A stretch of 64,000 nt of DNA from Chryseobacterium ureilyticum (GTDB lineage: Bacteria; Bacteroidota; Bacteroidia; Flavobacteriales; Weeksellaceae). The DNA is taken from assembly GCF_900156735.1 (NCBI RefSeq), contig NZ_FTOL01000012.1, forward strand, positions 44,912 to 108,911, written 5' to 3'. Position 1 is the first letter of the stretch. Each line of letters starts with the position of its first letter. Below are positions 1-7,854 of the stretch, piece by piece. The notes under the pieces are model-generated. The model made no database searches. It was not told the origin of the DNA and saw only the letters and a list, made by a program, of their open reading frames with translations. A program made the translations under genes and the position numbers.

Positions 1-1436
1 GTTTCAGCACCGAAAATGGTTCAAGTTCGCCATTTACGTCAAGAATGAATTATCAGAGTTCTCACCCTAATTCGTTCATTTCTTCCGATACAGAGTCATC
101 CAATAAACCCAATATTAACAGTTTAAACTGGTTTAATACTATAAAAATGGACAGTGCTAAAACTGTACTGACTACAGATTTTGATTTTTTTGAATATAAA
201 AAAGATGATGTGAGGGATTTCTATGGCAGTGAACTTGATGCCAACATGCAAATGCTTCCCGGCACATATTTTTCAGCATTAAATTCAAATGTGAATAAAA
301 TTCGTAATTATTCAGGAAAGACAGATCTGGAAACCAAACTATCGTGGGCAGAGTTTAATTTTGGAGGTCGTTTTTCTTTTACCCGTACTGACAATAATTT
401 TTTAGCCTATAATAAAGAAACAGGGTTACCTGTACTTAATACAGATCAATCCAATATTTTCATTTATAAAGAATATAATGAGGCATTATATTTTTCAGTG
501 AGTAGAAAATTCAATAGTCAATGGGAGGCTAAATTGGGATTGCGCGCGGAAGCTACCCAAACAATTGGGGTTTCTGAAAACAACAATCAGACAAATAAAA
601 ATCAATATATCAAATTATTCCCAACAGCTTATCTTACGTATACTATGAATACCAATCATTCTTTTTCATTGAATTACAACAGAAGAATCAGACGTCCTGA
701 TTTTGATTATCTGAATCCGTTTGTTGTACGAACAAGTCCGTTTTATTATTCTGAAGGCAATCCTTATCTAAAGCCTTCTATCATTGACAATGTGGAACTT
801 TCCTATATTCAGGGTCAAAAGTGGACTTCTTCATTATATTACTCTAAGGTTTCAGATTTCGGACAGGCTTTATCTATATTGAATCCTGAAACCAATGTTA
901 CCAGAAATACGCCTATGAACTATGCTGATACTTATCAAATCGGGGTTTCCACCTCATATAATTTCAACTCAATAAAATGGTGGAATAGCTTTTCGGGGTT
1001 GAATGTTAATTATCAGAATGTAAAATCAAAAGTACCTTATACAGCCTCTATTGATGGTTACAATGCTTATTTGTACAGTAATAATGATTTTACTCTTAAC
1101 AAGAAAAAAACAATTTCCTTAAGTGTCAACTATGGCTTACAATTTCCAGGTAGGTATCAGATCTTCCATATTTCTACAATGAATATTTTAGATGTTACAG
1201 TAAAAGTATTATGCCTGGACAAAAAATTTTCAATAGCCCTTACCGGAACTGATCTTCTGAATAGCCAAAGACCTTTGATTTCTTATCAATCTAATGGTAT
1301 TGAAACTAATTTCAGAAATAATAATTATACAAGAGGATTAAGGCTTTCATTAAGCTACAGATTCGGAAATAATGATCTGAAATCTAAGGATAGAAATTTT
1401 GGGAATGAGGAGGAAAGAAATAGGATGAATCAATAA
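1..1436 (+). CDS. Outer membrane beta-barrel family protein, 5' end outside window
   Basis: The reading frame is open from the left edge (in frame from position 3) to TAA at 1434-1436, so this is the C-terminal part, about 477 residues, of a larger gene. It has the alternating aromatic/polar strands of an outer-membrane barrel. It also has a string typical of the Bacteroidota outer membrane beta-barrel family (OMP_b-brl_3): NRRIRRPDFDYLNPF, followed by EGNPYLKPS and an ELSY strand. The last strand resembles a TonB-receptor-like terminus (RLSLSYRFGNN), followed by a charged tail. Family members usually carry an N-terminal carboxypeptidase-like domain and a plug, which would lie upstream. The substrate cannot be told. 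The barrel assignment is firm. Confidence 0.85.
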   Translation, partial: FSTENGSSSPFTSRMNYQSSHPNSFISSDTESSNKPNINSLNWFNTIKMDSAKTVLTTDFDFFEYKKDDVRDFYGSELDANMQMLPGTYFSALNSNVNKIRNYSGKTDLETKLSWAEFNFGGRFSFTRTDNNFLAYNKETGLPVLNTDQSNIFIYKEYNEALYFSVSRKFNSQWEAKLGLRAEATQTIGVSENNNQTNKNQYIKLFPTAYLTYTMNTNHSFSLNYNRRIRRPDFDYLNPFVVRTSPFYYSEGNPYLKPSIIDNVELSYIQGQKWTSSLYYSKVSDFGQALSILNPETNVTRNTPMNYADTYQIGVSTSYNFNSIKWWNSFSGLNVNYQNVKSKVPYTASIDGYNAYLYSNNDFTLNKKKTISLSVNYGLQFPGRYQIFHISTMNILDVTVKVLCLDKKFSIALTGTDLLNSQRPLISYQSNGIETNFRNNNYTRGLRLSLSYRFGNNDLKSKDRNFGNEEERNRMNQ

Positions 1437-1545
1437 AATTCTCATATTGTTTTTAATTCTTAATGCTGATGAGGCTTACACAGATTTCGTAGATGTTTAT
1501 GGATATGTTTAGCTGCAAAATCTGCGAGCGTTTTTTCCTATATTG

Positions 1546-1678
1546 AGATTCTTCATTCTAGTTTTAAATTACGTTCGCAGACCTTCAGTCTATATTCAGA
1601 ATGACAGAGGCTGATTTTGATAATTGAGCGGGTAAATATGGAGTTATTAAAGATTGCTTCGTTTCGCTCACAATGATG
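1546..1678. repeat. Intergenic dispersed-repeat remnants
   Basis: The 284 bp gap after the barrel gene holds no credible ORF. It contains two motifs with inverted ends. One, 1546-1609, starts GATTCTTCATTCT and ends ATTCAGAATGACAG. The other, 1652-1678, reads GATTGCTTCG, TTTCGCTC, ACAATGATG. The second resembles the widely scattered bacterial palindrome of the GATTGCTTCG...CAATGAC type. Repeat status is inferred by resemblance, since neither motif has a second full copy in the window. Confidence 0.4.
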
Positions 1679-1720
1679 TATCTAATAATTTTATATTTTT
1701 GAATCTCATGTTTTAAAATA

Positions 1721-2401
1721 ATGAACAGAATTGACAGACTGATTTCCGTGCTTACCACCCTACAATCTAAAAAGTTTGTAACTGCCGATTATATTGCTGA
1801 GAAATACGAAATCAGCATAAGAACGGTTTACCGGGATATTAAAGCATTGGGAGAAATTGGAGTTCCTATTGATTACGAACCACAAAAAGGATATACTGTT
1901 TTGCAAGGATTCTTTTTACCGCCTGTTCTTCTTACCAGCGATGAAGCGAATGCACTAATCATGATTTCAAAACTTTCAGAACGTTACACAGATAAGACCA
2001 TACAGAAGAATGTTTCCAATGCCATTGATAAAATAAAATCAGTCTTGCAATATTCTGAAAAGGAGAAAGTTGATCTTTTGCAGAAAAAAATTGGCATCTA
2101 TGTTTCTCCAGAAACAGATCATAGTAAAGATTATCTTACAATTTTACAAAACTCCATTGTTGATAAGCAAATTCTGAAAATAGGTTATCTCAATAATTTA
2201 AATAAAGCCAGCGAAAGAGAAATTGAACCCATTGGCATGAGCTTTTATACCAACCAATGGCATCTGATTGCCTGGTGCTGGGAAAGAAATGGATACCGGG
2301 ATTTTAAAGTCTTACAGATTCAGAACTTAAGAAATACAGGACTACCTTTTAGGAAAGAAAGTCATTTTACACTGGAAGAATATATTAATTCTTTGACATA
2401 G
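1721..2401 (+). CDS. WYL-domain transcriptional regulator (YafY type)
   Basis: A 226-residue DNA-binding regulator. Residues about 5-60 form an HTH_11/DeoR-like winged helix (DYIAEKYEISIRTVYRDIKAL). Residues about 135-205 form a WYL domain with the signature region SFYTNQWHLIAWC and a following DFKVLQI strand. WYL domains are proposed ligand- or nucleic-acid-sensing modules, so the protein is probably a one-component repressor or activator. It stands alone: the upstream gap carries only repeat remnants, and the next gene starts about 107 bp downstream behind its own -7 box. Its target is unknown. The family assignment is secure. Confidence 0.88.
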   Translation: MNRIDRLISVLTTLQSKKFVTADYIAEKYEISIRTVYRDIKALGEIGVPIDYEPQKGYTVLQGFFLPPVLLTSDEANALIMISKLSERYTDKTIQKNVSNAIDKIKSVLQYSEKEKVDLLQKKIGIYVSPETDHSKDYLTILQNSIVDKQILKIGYLNNLNKASEREIEPIGMSFYTNQWHLIAWCWERNGYRDFKVLQIQNLRNTGLPFRKESHFTLEEYINSLT

Positions 2402-2465
2402 ATAGAGGGTTGAAAACTGGAAGAGGCTGCTTACTTTTAAATTAAAAAAACAGACTGACATAAGG

Positions 2466-2490
2466 TTGACAGTCGCCCTATTTACCTTTG
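2466..2490 (+). promoter_or_regulatory. Putative promoter of the zinc-ribbon/HEAT pair
   Basis: A TACCTTTG box at 2483-2490 fits the Bacteroidota -7 consensus TAnnTTTG and lies 18 bp before the ATG at 2509. A TTG at 2466-2468 is the only -33 candidate, and its spacing (14 bp) is shorter than usual. Confidence 0.5.
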
Positions 2491-2508
2491 TCCAAAATAT
2501 AATATAAC

Positions 2509-2778
2509 ATGGATAAAGTATACAAAAATTGCCAGAGCTGCAGAATGCCTCTGAAAAAATCACCTAACGGAGGCGGAACCAATTCCGACGGTTCTACCAG
2601 CACAAAATATTGTGATTATTGCTATGAAAAAGGACAGTTCAGACAAGCCAATATCACAGCAAAAGAAATGCAAGAGTTTGTAAAACATAAGATGAAGGAT
2701 ATGGGCTTCCCTGGTTTTTTAGCAAGTTTATTTTCAAACGGAATTCCTAAATTAGAACGCTGGAAAAATCAAAATTAA
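2509..2778 (+). CDS. Small zinc-ribbon domain protein
   Basis: An 89-residue protein with two CxxC knuckles (Cys8/Cys11 and Cys35/Cys38) separated by a Gly/Ser-rich loop. This matches the putative zinc ribbon family (Zn_ribbon_2, PF12674). The C-terminal half is helical and basic, with no enzymatic motif. It is followed after 5 bp by the HEAT-repeat gene, so the two are very likely co-transcribed from the TACCTTTG promoter. Zinc binding is predicted from the cysteines. The biological role is unknown. Confidence 0.8.
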   Translation: MDKVYKNCQSCRMPLKKSPNGGGTNSDGSTSTKYCDYCYEKGQFRQANITAKEMQEFVKHKMKDMGFPGFLASLFSNGIPKLERWKNQN

Positions 2779-2783
2779 TCACC

Positions 2784-3302
2784 ATGACCATAGAAGAACT
2801 TTTTAAAGACAAGGCTACAAAAGCAAAGGAAAAAACGGAAATTGTAAGCAAATGGATTATCGATACTTCCCTTCCTATTGATGAACTTATTGCCTTCGCT
2901 GAAAAAGCAAAAGATCCTGTAAAAGGAAGCTGTATAGAAGCTATAGAATATGCAACAAAACAGAATCCCACCCTTGCCGATGAAACTGTATTTGGATTTG
3001 TAACGAATACTCTTACTGAAAAAGCGCCAAGAATAAAATGGGAAAGCGCTAAAGTAATTGGTAATACAGCACATTTATTCACAGAAAATCTGGATAAAGC
3101 TATCAGTAATCTTTTAGCCAATACAGATCATGAAGGAACTGTTGTCCGTTGGAGTGCCGCTTTTGCATTAGGAGAAATTCTTAAACTGAAAACATCACAC
3201 AATACGACTTTACTTCCCGCACTTGAAGATCTTAGTGAAAAGGAGGAAAAGAATAGTATTAAGAAGATTTATCTGGATGCAGTTAAGAAAACGAAGAAAT
3301 AA
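2784..3302 (+). CDS. HEAT-repeat domain protein
   Basis: A 172-residue, all-helical protein. Successive amphipathic pairs such as KIKWESAKVIGNTAHLF and GTVVRWSAAFALGEILKL look like HEAT/armadillo-type repeats. There is no signal peptide or membrane segment, so it should be cytoplasmic. It starts 5 bp after the zinc-ribbon gene and ends just before a strong terminator. HEAT scaffolds mediate protein contacts. The likely partner is the neighbouring zinc-ribbon protein or an unlinked factor. No catalytic function can be assigned. Confidence 0.78.
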   Translation: MTIEELFKDKATKAKEKTEIVSKWIIDTSLPIDELIAFAEKAKDPVKGSCIEAIEYATKQNPTLADETVFGFVTNTLTEKAPRIKWESAKVIGNTAHLFTENLDKAISNLLANTDHEGTVVRWSAAFALGEILKLKTSHNTTLLPALEDLSEKEEKNSIKKIYLDAVKKTKK

Positions 3303-3311
3303 TTTTAGAAA

Positions 3312-3348
3312 CAAAACCCCAGAAGTCATTTCCGGGGTTTTGTTTTTT
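3312..3348 (+). terminator. Rho-independent terminator
   Basis: A perfect 9-bp stem, CAAAACCCC at 3312-3320 with GGGGTTTTG at 3334-3342, is followed by a T run. It ends the zinc-ribbon/HEAT unit. Confidence 0.85.
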
Positions 3349-3352
3349 AAGT

Positions 3353-3421
3353 TTGGGCTAAAGCCTATGGGATTTTGTTATTTTAAAATAAACGGGCTAA
3401 AGCCCGTTTCTATTGAATTGA
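3353..3421. repeat. GGCTAAAGCC dispersed element, copy 1
   Basis: The layout is GGGCTAAAGCC, an AT-rich spacer, then the palindrome AACGGGCTAAAGCCCGTT and the tail TCTATTGAAT. The same layout recurs at 21944-22011 and 37670-37739. All three lie between genes. Confidence 0.75.
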
Positions 3422-3494
3422 ATATATTGAAAACAAGGAAATATTTTGCAAATCATGAAGATTAAAATAAAACACAAACATCTGCGAGAAAAAA

Positions 3495-5084
3495 TCATTT
3501 CAACACCACTTCCCTATCAATTCCAATCTCATTAAGAAAAACTTCATCATGAGAAATTACCAGAAGTGTTCCCTGATAATCTTTAATAGAATTAGTCAGT
3601 ATTTCAATATTCTGCAAATCCAGATTATTTGTCGGTTCATCAAGAATAATCATATCCGGAGCTTTATTACTTATGGAAAGTCCGCACAAAAGAAGTCTTA
3701 AACGTTCTCCACCACTGAGAAAACCACATTTTTTCTCCCAAGTATCTTTTCCGAATAAAAATCGGGACAATAACGTTTTGATCTCGGATTCCTGCATAGC
3801 ATTATCATTAAAGGTCTGAGAAAAATCGTAAACAGACACTTCATTATCAATTAAAGAATACTCCTGATCAATATAGATACTGTTAAAATCTGTTCTATTA
3901 ATATTTCCTTCAAATGGCTTTATTTTTCCCAGCAAAAGTTGTATCAATGTTGTTTTCCCTGATCCGTTTGAACCTTTAATACAAATTCTGTTTCCACTAC
4001 GAATTTCCAGATCAAGATTTTCGTTCCATAGTTTCTCATCTTCGTACTTAAAATTAATATTTTCCGCAGACAATAAAATCTTACCGGAATGCAGATTTGA
4101 ATCATTGAAATTAACTTTCATCTGATCATAATTCCTCAGGGAAGATCGAAGTTCTCTCAAATCTCCAGAAATACCACTGATCTTTTCAGCATGTACACCT
4201 TTAAGCTTTGAACTATTTTTTTCAGCATTATTTTTCAGGGTATTCATCATAATCCTTGCTACCCCAGACTTTTCCTGCTTTTGTTTTCCTCTAGTATCCA
4301 GTTTTTGTTTACGTTCAAGGGTTTCCCTTTCTTTTTCCTTGGCTTTTTTCAGTGCTCTTTCTTTCGAGTGAATATCATTTTGTAATGCACCTTCTTCAAT
4401 TTCCTTTTGTTCCGTATAAAAGTCAAAATTTCCGCCGTAGGTAGCAATTCCCTGATTACTCAATTCCAAAATGGTATCAACAAGATTCAATAAAATTCTG
4501 TCATGACTTACCATCAGTATTGTAGCAATTGTTTTATCAATAAGTTCATAAAGAAGTGCTCGTCCTTCCTTATCAAGATGATTCGTTGGCTCATCCAGAA
4601 TAATAATTTCCGGCTGATTGATTTGAATTCCCGCAAGAAAAACCTTTGTCTTTTGCCCACCACTTAAACCTTCCAGTTTTTGGTTTAAATTAAAATCCTG
4701 AAGCTTCCAGTATTTCAGAGCATTTTGACAACGTTCCTCAATTTCCCAATCGTCATTTAAAGTTTCAAAGTATTTTTCATCAGTTTCTCCATTTGTAATT
4801 TTTTCAAGAGCATCTAGCTTTTGGTCTATTTTTAAACATTCAGCTATGGTTAAATGATTAAAATTTCCGAACATCTGGGGAACATAAAAAATATCACCCT
4901 GAATATTTATGCCTCCTTCTAACGGTAGTAATTCATTGGCGATTATTTTTAGCAACGTAGATTTTCCCATGCCGTTGCTTCCCACAAGTGCGGATTTTGT
5001 ATAAGATTGTATCGTTAAATAGATATGATTAAATAGCAGATTCTCTCCCGGAAACCCAAAGGACATATTTTGAAGTAAAATCAT
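3495..5084 (-). CDS. ABC-F family ATPase
   Basis: A 529-residue protein with two ABC cassettes and no membrane segments, as in ABC-F translation factors and antibiotic-target-protection proteins. Cassette 1 has Walker A GSNGMGKST near residue 36, LSGGQ near 140 and a Walker B ILDEPTNHLD. Cassette 2 has GSNGSGKTT, LSGGE and ILDEPTNNLD. Between them lies a very basic linker rich in KAKEKERETLERKQK, which in ABC-F proteins reaches into the ribosome. The gene is monocistronic, with the GGCTAAAGCC repeat on its 3' side. Whether it gives drug resistance or is a housekeeping factor cannot be decided from the sequence. The short interdomain linker fits either. Confidence 0.88.
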   Translation of the reverse strand: MILLQNMSFGFPGENLLFNHIYLTIQSYTKSALVGSNGMGKSTLLKIIANELLPLEGGINIQGDIFYVPQMFGNFNHLTIAECLKIDQKLDALEKITNGETDEKYFETLNDDWEIEERCQNALKYWKLQDFNLNQKLEGLSGGQKTKVFLAGIQINQPEIIILDEPTNHLDKEGRALLYELIDKTIATILMVSHDRILLNLVDTILELSNQGIATYGGNFDFYTEQKEIEEGALQNDIHSKERALKKAKEKERETLERKQKLDTRGKQKQEKSGVARIMMNTLKNNAEKNSSKLKGVHAEKISGISGDLRELRSSLRNYDQMKVNFNDSNLHSGKILLSAENINFKYEDEKLWNENLDLEIRSGNRICIKGSNGSGKTTLIQLLLGKIKPFEGNINRTDFNSIYIDQEYSLIDNEVSVYDFSQTFNDNAMQESEIKTLLSRFLFGKDTWEKKCGFLSGGERLRLLLCGLSISNKAPDMIILDEPTNNLDLQNIEILTNSIKDYQGTLLVISHDEVFLNEIGIDREVVLK

Positions 5085-5234
5085 GATTTCTTTCTTAATA
5101 ATGGTTAAACACTAGTAACTCATTCGCTACTGCTTTAATAAATCTGAAAGAAATTATATCCTACATGTCTGTATTTTTGGGTTTTGAAAGAACAAAGATA
5201 GCACAAATCCAGGATTAAACACAAAAAGATTTTA

Positions 5235-5261
5235 TTGAAAAATCAAAAATCCGTAACTTTG
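5235..5261 (+). promoter_or_regulatory. Promoter of hpt
   Basis: TTG at 5235-5237, a 16 bp spacer, and TAACTTTG at 5254-5261 match the Flavobacteriales promoter pattern (TTG, then TAnnTTTG). Transcription would start a few bases before the ATG at 5280. This makes the upstream in-frame TTG at 5235 a promoter element, not a start codon. Confidence 0.7.
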
Positions 5262-5279
5262 CCTCCTACTAAAAATTTT

Positions 5280-5834
5280 ATGGAAAGTATTAAAGTTCAC
5301 GACAAAACTTTCGTCCCTTATTTAGAGGAAGCCGAAATTCAGGAAATTGTAAAAGAGACAGCGTTAAGAATTTATGAAGATTACAAGGATGAGGTTCCTG
5401 TTTTCATCGGTGTATTAAATGGGGTGATCATGTTCTTCTCCGACCTTTTGAAATATTATCCGGGTGAATGCGAGATCGCCTTCATTCAAATGAGTTCTTA
5501 TGTAGGAACTGAATCTACAGGGATCGTTTATCAGAAAATGGAGCTTACTAAGGATGTAAAAGATCGTCACATCATTCTTGTGGAAGATATCGTAGATACA
5601 GGAAATACAGTTGAGAGTCTTTTCAAATATTTTAAGGAAACGCAGCGTCCTAAGTCTGTAAAATTAGCAAGTTTCTTATTGAAGCCTGAAATTTACAAGA
5701 AAGACTTCAAATTGGATTATATAGGAAAAGAAATTCCAAACAAATTTGTACTTGGTTATGGATTAGATTATGATGAGTTGGGAAGAAACCTACCTAATTT
5801 ATACCAATTAGCAGACGGACAAATCAACCATTAA
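5280..5834 (+). CDS. hpt: Hypoxanthine phosphoribosyltransferase
   Basis: A 184-residue purine-salvage enzyme that converts hypoxanthine or guanine plus PRPP to IMP or GMP. The PRPP-binding loop is clear (ILVEDIVDTGNTVESL, acidic pair then DTGNT). The substrate-side segment YIGKEIPNKFVLGYGLDYDE carries the usual Lys and the aromatic-Val pair. I chose the ATG at 5280 over an in-frame TTG 45 bp upstream because that TTG lies in the promoter and the shorter form matches the family length. It is the first gene of an hpt-adk-obg run, separated from adk by a heptad-type inverted repeat. Confidence 0.93.
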   Translation: MESIKVHDKTFVPYLEEAEIQEIVKETALRIYEDYKDEVPVFIGVLNGVIMFFSDLLKYYPGECEIAFIQMSSYVGTESTGIVYQKMELTKDVKDRHIILVEDIVDTGNTVESLFKYFKETQRPKSVKLASFLLKPEIYKKDFKLDYIGKEIPNKFVLGYGLDYDELGRNLPNLYQLADGQINH

Positions 5835-5837
5835 AAT

Positions 5838-5937
5838 GGCTATTAGCTTCTAGCTTTTGGCTATTAGCTTTAAATATTAAATTGAAATAAAAGTAAAATA
5901 TTAACTAAATAAAGCTAAAAGCAAAAAGCAAGTCGCC
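5838..5937. repeat. Heptad inverted repeat, hpt/adk junction
   Basis: The left arm starts 3 bp after the hpt stop and reads as 7-bp steps GGCTATT, AGCTTCT, AGCTTTT, GGCTATT, AGCTTTA. The right arm, 5908-5937, read on the opposite strand, steps GCTTTTT, GCTTTTA, GCTTTAT. The arms are imperfectly complementary. Confidence 0.7.
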
Positions 5938-5989
5938 CAAAGTCAAGAACTGAGGGTAAAATGCCAACTGCCGGAAGCGAATCAAAATT

Positions 5990-6568
5990 ATGATAAACAT
6001 TGTTCTGTTCGGCCCTCCAGGAAGTGGAAAAGGAACACAAGCTCAGAATCTAATCGAAAAATTCAACTTAAAGCAGGTTTCAACAGGTGATCTTTTCAGA
6101 TACAACATGAAAAATGACACTGAACTTGGAAAATTGGCTAAGTCTTACATCGATAAGGGAGAATTGGTTCCGGATCAGGTAACAACAGATATGCTGATTG
6201 ATGAGATCAGAAAACCTACCGATACCAACGGTTTTATTTTTGATGGATATCCAAGAACAACTGCTCAGACAGAAGCTTTGGAAAAAATCGTTAAAGAAGA
6301 ACTGAATGACGAGATCGACATTTGTCTTTCATTAATCGTTGAGGATAAAATTTTGGTTGAAAGACTTCTGAAGAGAGGAGAAACCAGCGGTAGATCAGAC
6401 GACAGCAATGTAGAGATCATCGAAAACAGAATTAAAGAATATTATACTAAAACAGCAGAAGTAGCCGAACTATATAAGCAACAAGGAAAATATGTAGAGG
6501 TAAACGGCGTTGGAGAAATTGAAGAGATTTCTCAAAAACTTTTTGCTGAAGTAGAGAAAATTAAATAA
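5990..6568 (+). CDS. adk: Adenylate kinase
   Basis: A 192-residue enzyme that interconverts ATP + AMP and 2 ADP in the cytoplasm. The P-loop GPPGSGKGTQ is at residues 7-16. The AMP-binding stretch TGDLFRYNMK and the segment FIFDGYPRT are present. The LID is short: RLLKRGETSGRSDD leads straight on without the Cys4 or equivalent zinc-LID of long bacterial forms. The product is therefore the short type common in Bacteroidota. It lies between two heptad inverted repeats, upstream at 5838-5937 and directly downstream at 6569-6642. It is probably co-transcribed with hpt and obg. Confidence 0.95.
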   Translation: MINIVLFGPPGSGKGTQAQNLIEKFNLKQVSTGDLFRYNMKNDTELGKLAKSYIDKGELVPDQVTTDMLIDEIRKPTDTNGFIFDGYPRTTAQTEALEKIVKEELNDEIDICLSLIVEDKILVERLLKRGETSGRSDDSNVEIIENRIKEYYTKTAEVAELYKQQGKYVEVNGVGEIEEISQKLFAEVEKIK

Positions 6569-6642
6569 GGATTTAGGATTTAGGGATTAGGATTTAGCAT
6601 AGTTAAATATCTATTCCCTAACCCCTAAGGCCTAAACCCTAA
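6569..6642. repeat. Heptad inverted repeat, adk/obg junction
   Basis: It begins at the first base after the adk stop and ends 5 bp before the obg ATG. The left arm is GGATTTA, GGATTTA, GGGATTA, GGATTTA. The right arm on the opposite strand is TTAGGGT, TTAGGCC, TTAGGGG, TTAGGG. The two could form a long imperfect hairpin that would enclose or abut the obg ribosome-binding region. Confidence 0.75.
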
Positions 6643-6647
6643 AAATT

Positions 6648-7631
6648 ATGTCAAACTTTGTAGATTACGTAAAGATTCATTGTAAAAGCGGACACGGAGG
6701 AGCAGGTTCTGCCCACCTTCGCCGTGAAAAATATATTCCTAAGGGAGGTCCTGATGGTGGTGACGGAGGTCGTGGAGGACACGTTATCATGAGAGGAAAT
6801 GCTCAGGAATGGACTTTACTTCCGCTTCGTTATACCCGTCACATCAAAGCTGAGCGAGGTGAAAACGGAGCGAAAAACCAGCTTACCGGAGCTGATGGTG
6901 CTGATATTTACATCGATGTTCCTATTGGGAGTATCGCTAAAAATGAAGAAGGAGAAATTATCGGAGAAATTCTTGAAGACAAGCAGGAAATCATCTTGAT
7001 GGAAGGTGGAAAAGGAGGAAGAGGAAACGAATTCTTCAAATCTTCTACCAATCAGACTCCAAGATATGCTCAACCCGGAATGGACGGTCAGGAAGGCTAT
7101 ATAGTCTTTGAACTTAAAATTTTGGCAGATGTAGGTTTAGTAGGGTTTCCAAATGCAGGAAAATCCACACTTTTAGCTTCTGTTTCTGCAGCTAAGCCTA
7201 AAATTGCAAACTATGCCTTTACCACATTAACTCCTAACCTTGGAATTGTTGATTATAGAAATTACAAATCATTTGTAATGGCTGATATCCCAGGAATTAT
7301 TGAAGGTGCAGCGGAAGGAAAAGGATTAGGACACAGATTCCTGAGACATATTGAAAGGAACTCAATCCTGCTATTCTTAATTCCGGCAGATTCTGAAGAT
7401 CACTTCCAGGAATTTAAGATTCTTGAAAATGAATTAAAGGAATACAATCCTGAACTTTTGGATAAAGATTTCATTGTTTCCGTTTCAAAATCTGACCTTT
7501 TAGATAGTGAACTGAAAAAGGAAATCGCTGCTGAGTTCCCAGAGAATAAACAACCATTATTTTTCTCTGGTGTTACAGGTGAAGGACTTGTAGAATTGAA
7601 GGATGCAATCTGGAAACAATTACACGGATAA
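6648..7631 (+). CDS. obg: Obg/CgtA family GTPase
   Basis: A 327-residue ribosome-assembly GTPase. Residues 1-158 are the glycine-rich Obg fold (GHGGAGSAHLRREKYIPKGG and later glycine runs). The G domain follows with G1 GFPNAGKST near 166, G3 DIPGIIEGAAEGKGLGHRF near 212, and the G4-like SKSDLL near 283. The C-terminal OCT domain of Bacillus/E. coli-type Obg is absent, which is normal for this phylum. The start ATG lies 5 bp after a large inverted repeat, so translation initiation could depend on that structure. A terminator follows at 7658-7690. Confidence 0.94.
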   Translation: MSNFVDYVKIHCKSGHGGAGSAHLRREKYIPKGGPDGGDGGRGGHVIMRGNAQEWTLLPLRYTRHIKAERGENGAKNQLTGADGADIYIDVPIGSIAKNEEGEIIGEILEDKQEIILMEGGKGGRGNEFFKSSTNQTPRYAQPGMDGQEGYIVFELKILADVGLVGFPNAGKSTLLASVSAAKPKIANYAFTTLTPNLGIVDYRNYKSFVMADIPGIIEGAAEGKGLGHRFLRHIERNSILLFLIPADSEDHFQEFKILENELKEYNPELLDKDFIVSVSKSDLLDSELKKEIAAEFPENKQPLFFSGVTGEGLVELKDAIWKQLHG

Positions 7632-7657
7632 TTTAATCCAGTTATAAAATACAAAAT

Positions 7658-7690
7658 AAGAGAGGCTTTATTGCTTCTCTTTATTTTTTT
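7658..7690 (+). terminator. Terminator after obg
   Basis: AAGAGAGGC pairs with GCTTCTCTT (one mismatch) around a short loop and is followed by TTATTTTTTT. It ends the hpt-adk-obg run. Confidence 0.8.
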
Positions 7691-7789
7691 GTTATACATA
7701 AATTAAACATCTATTTTCAATAATTCCTTCTAAATAAATGTAAAGCAAAGGTTATATAACCTTGAAATACAACTCTTAAAATTTTAACC

Positions 7790-7797
7790 TACCTTTG
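7790..7797 (+). promoter_or_regulatory. -7 box of the RhlE-like helicase
   Basis: TACCTTTG matches TAnnTTTG. An in-frame TTG at 7795 lies inside this box, so the coding start must be further downstream. Confidence 0.6.
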
Positions 7798-7854
7798 CAG
7801 AATGTAATTCTTTCAAACCGAAGGAATTTTTATTTAAATTTTAAAATAATTCAT

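Noticed and set aside
3223..3465. Extra ORF overlapping the HEAT-repeat gene
   Set aside because: It lies out of frame over the end of the HEAT gene, runs through the terminator and the GGCTAAAGCC repeat, and has no plausible protein features.
6569..6642. Telomere-like TTAGGG repeats
   Set aside because: The TTAGGG-like strings are part of a heptad inverted repeat between two chromosomal genes. The other loci of the family use different heptamers, so there is no telomere.
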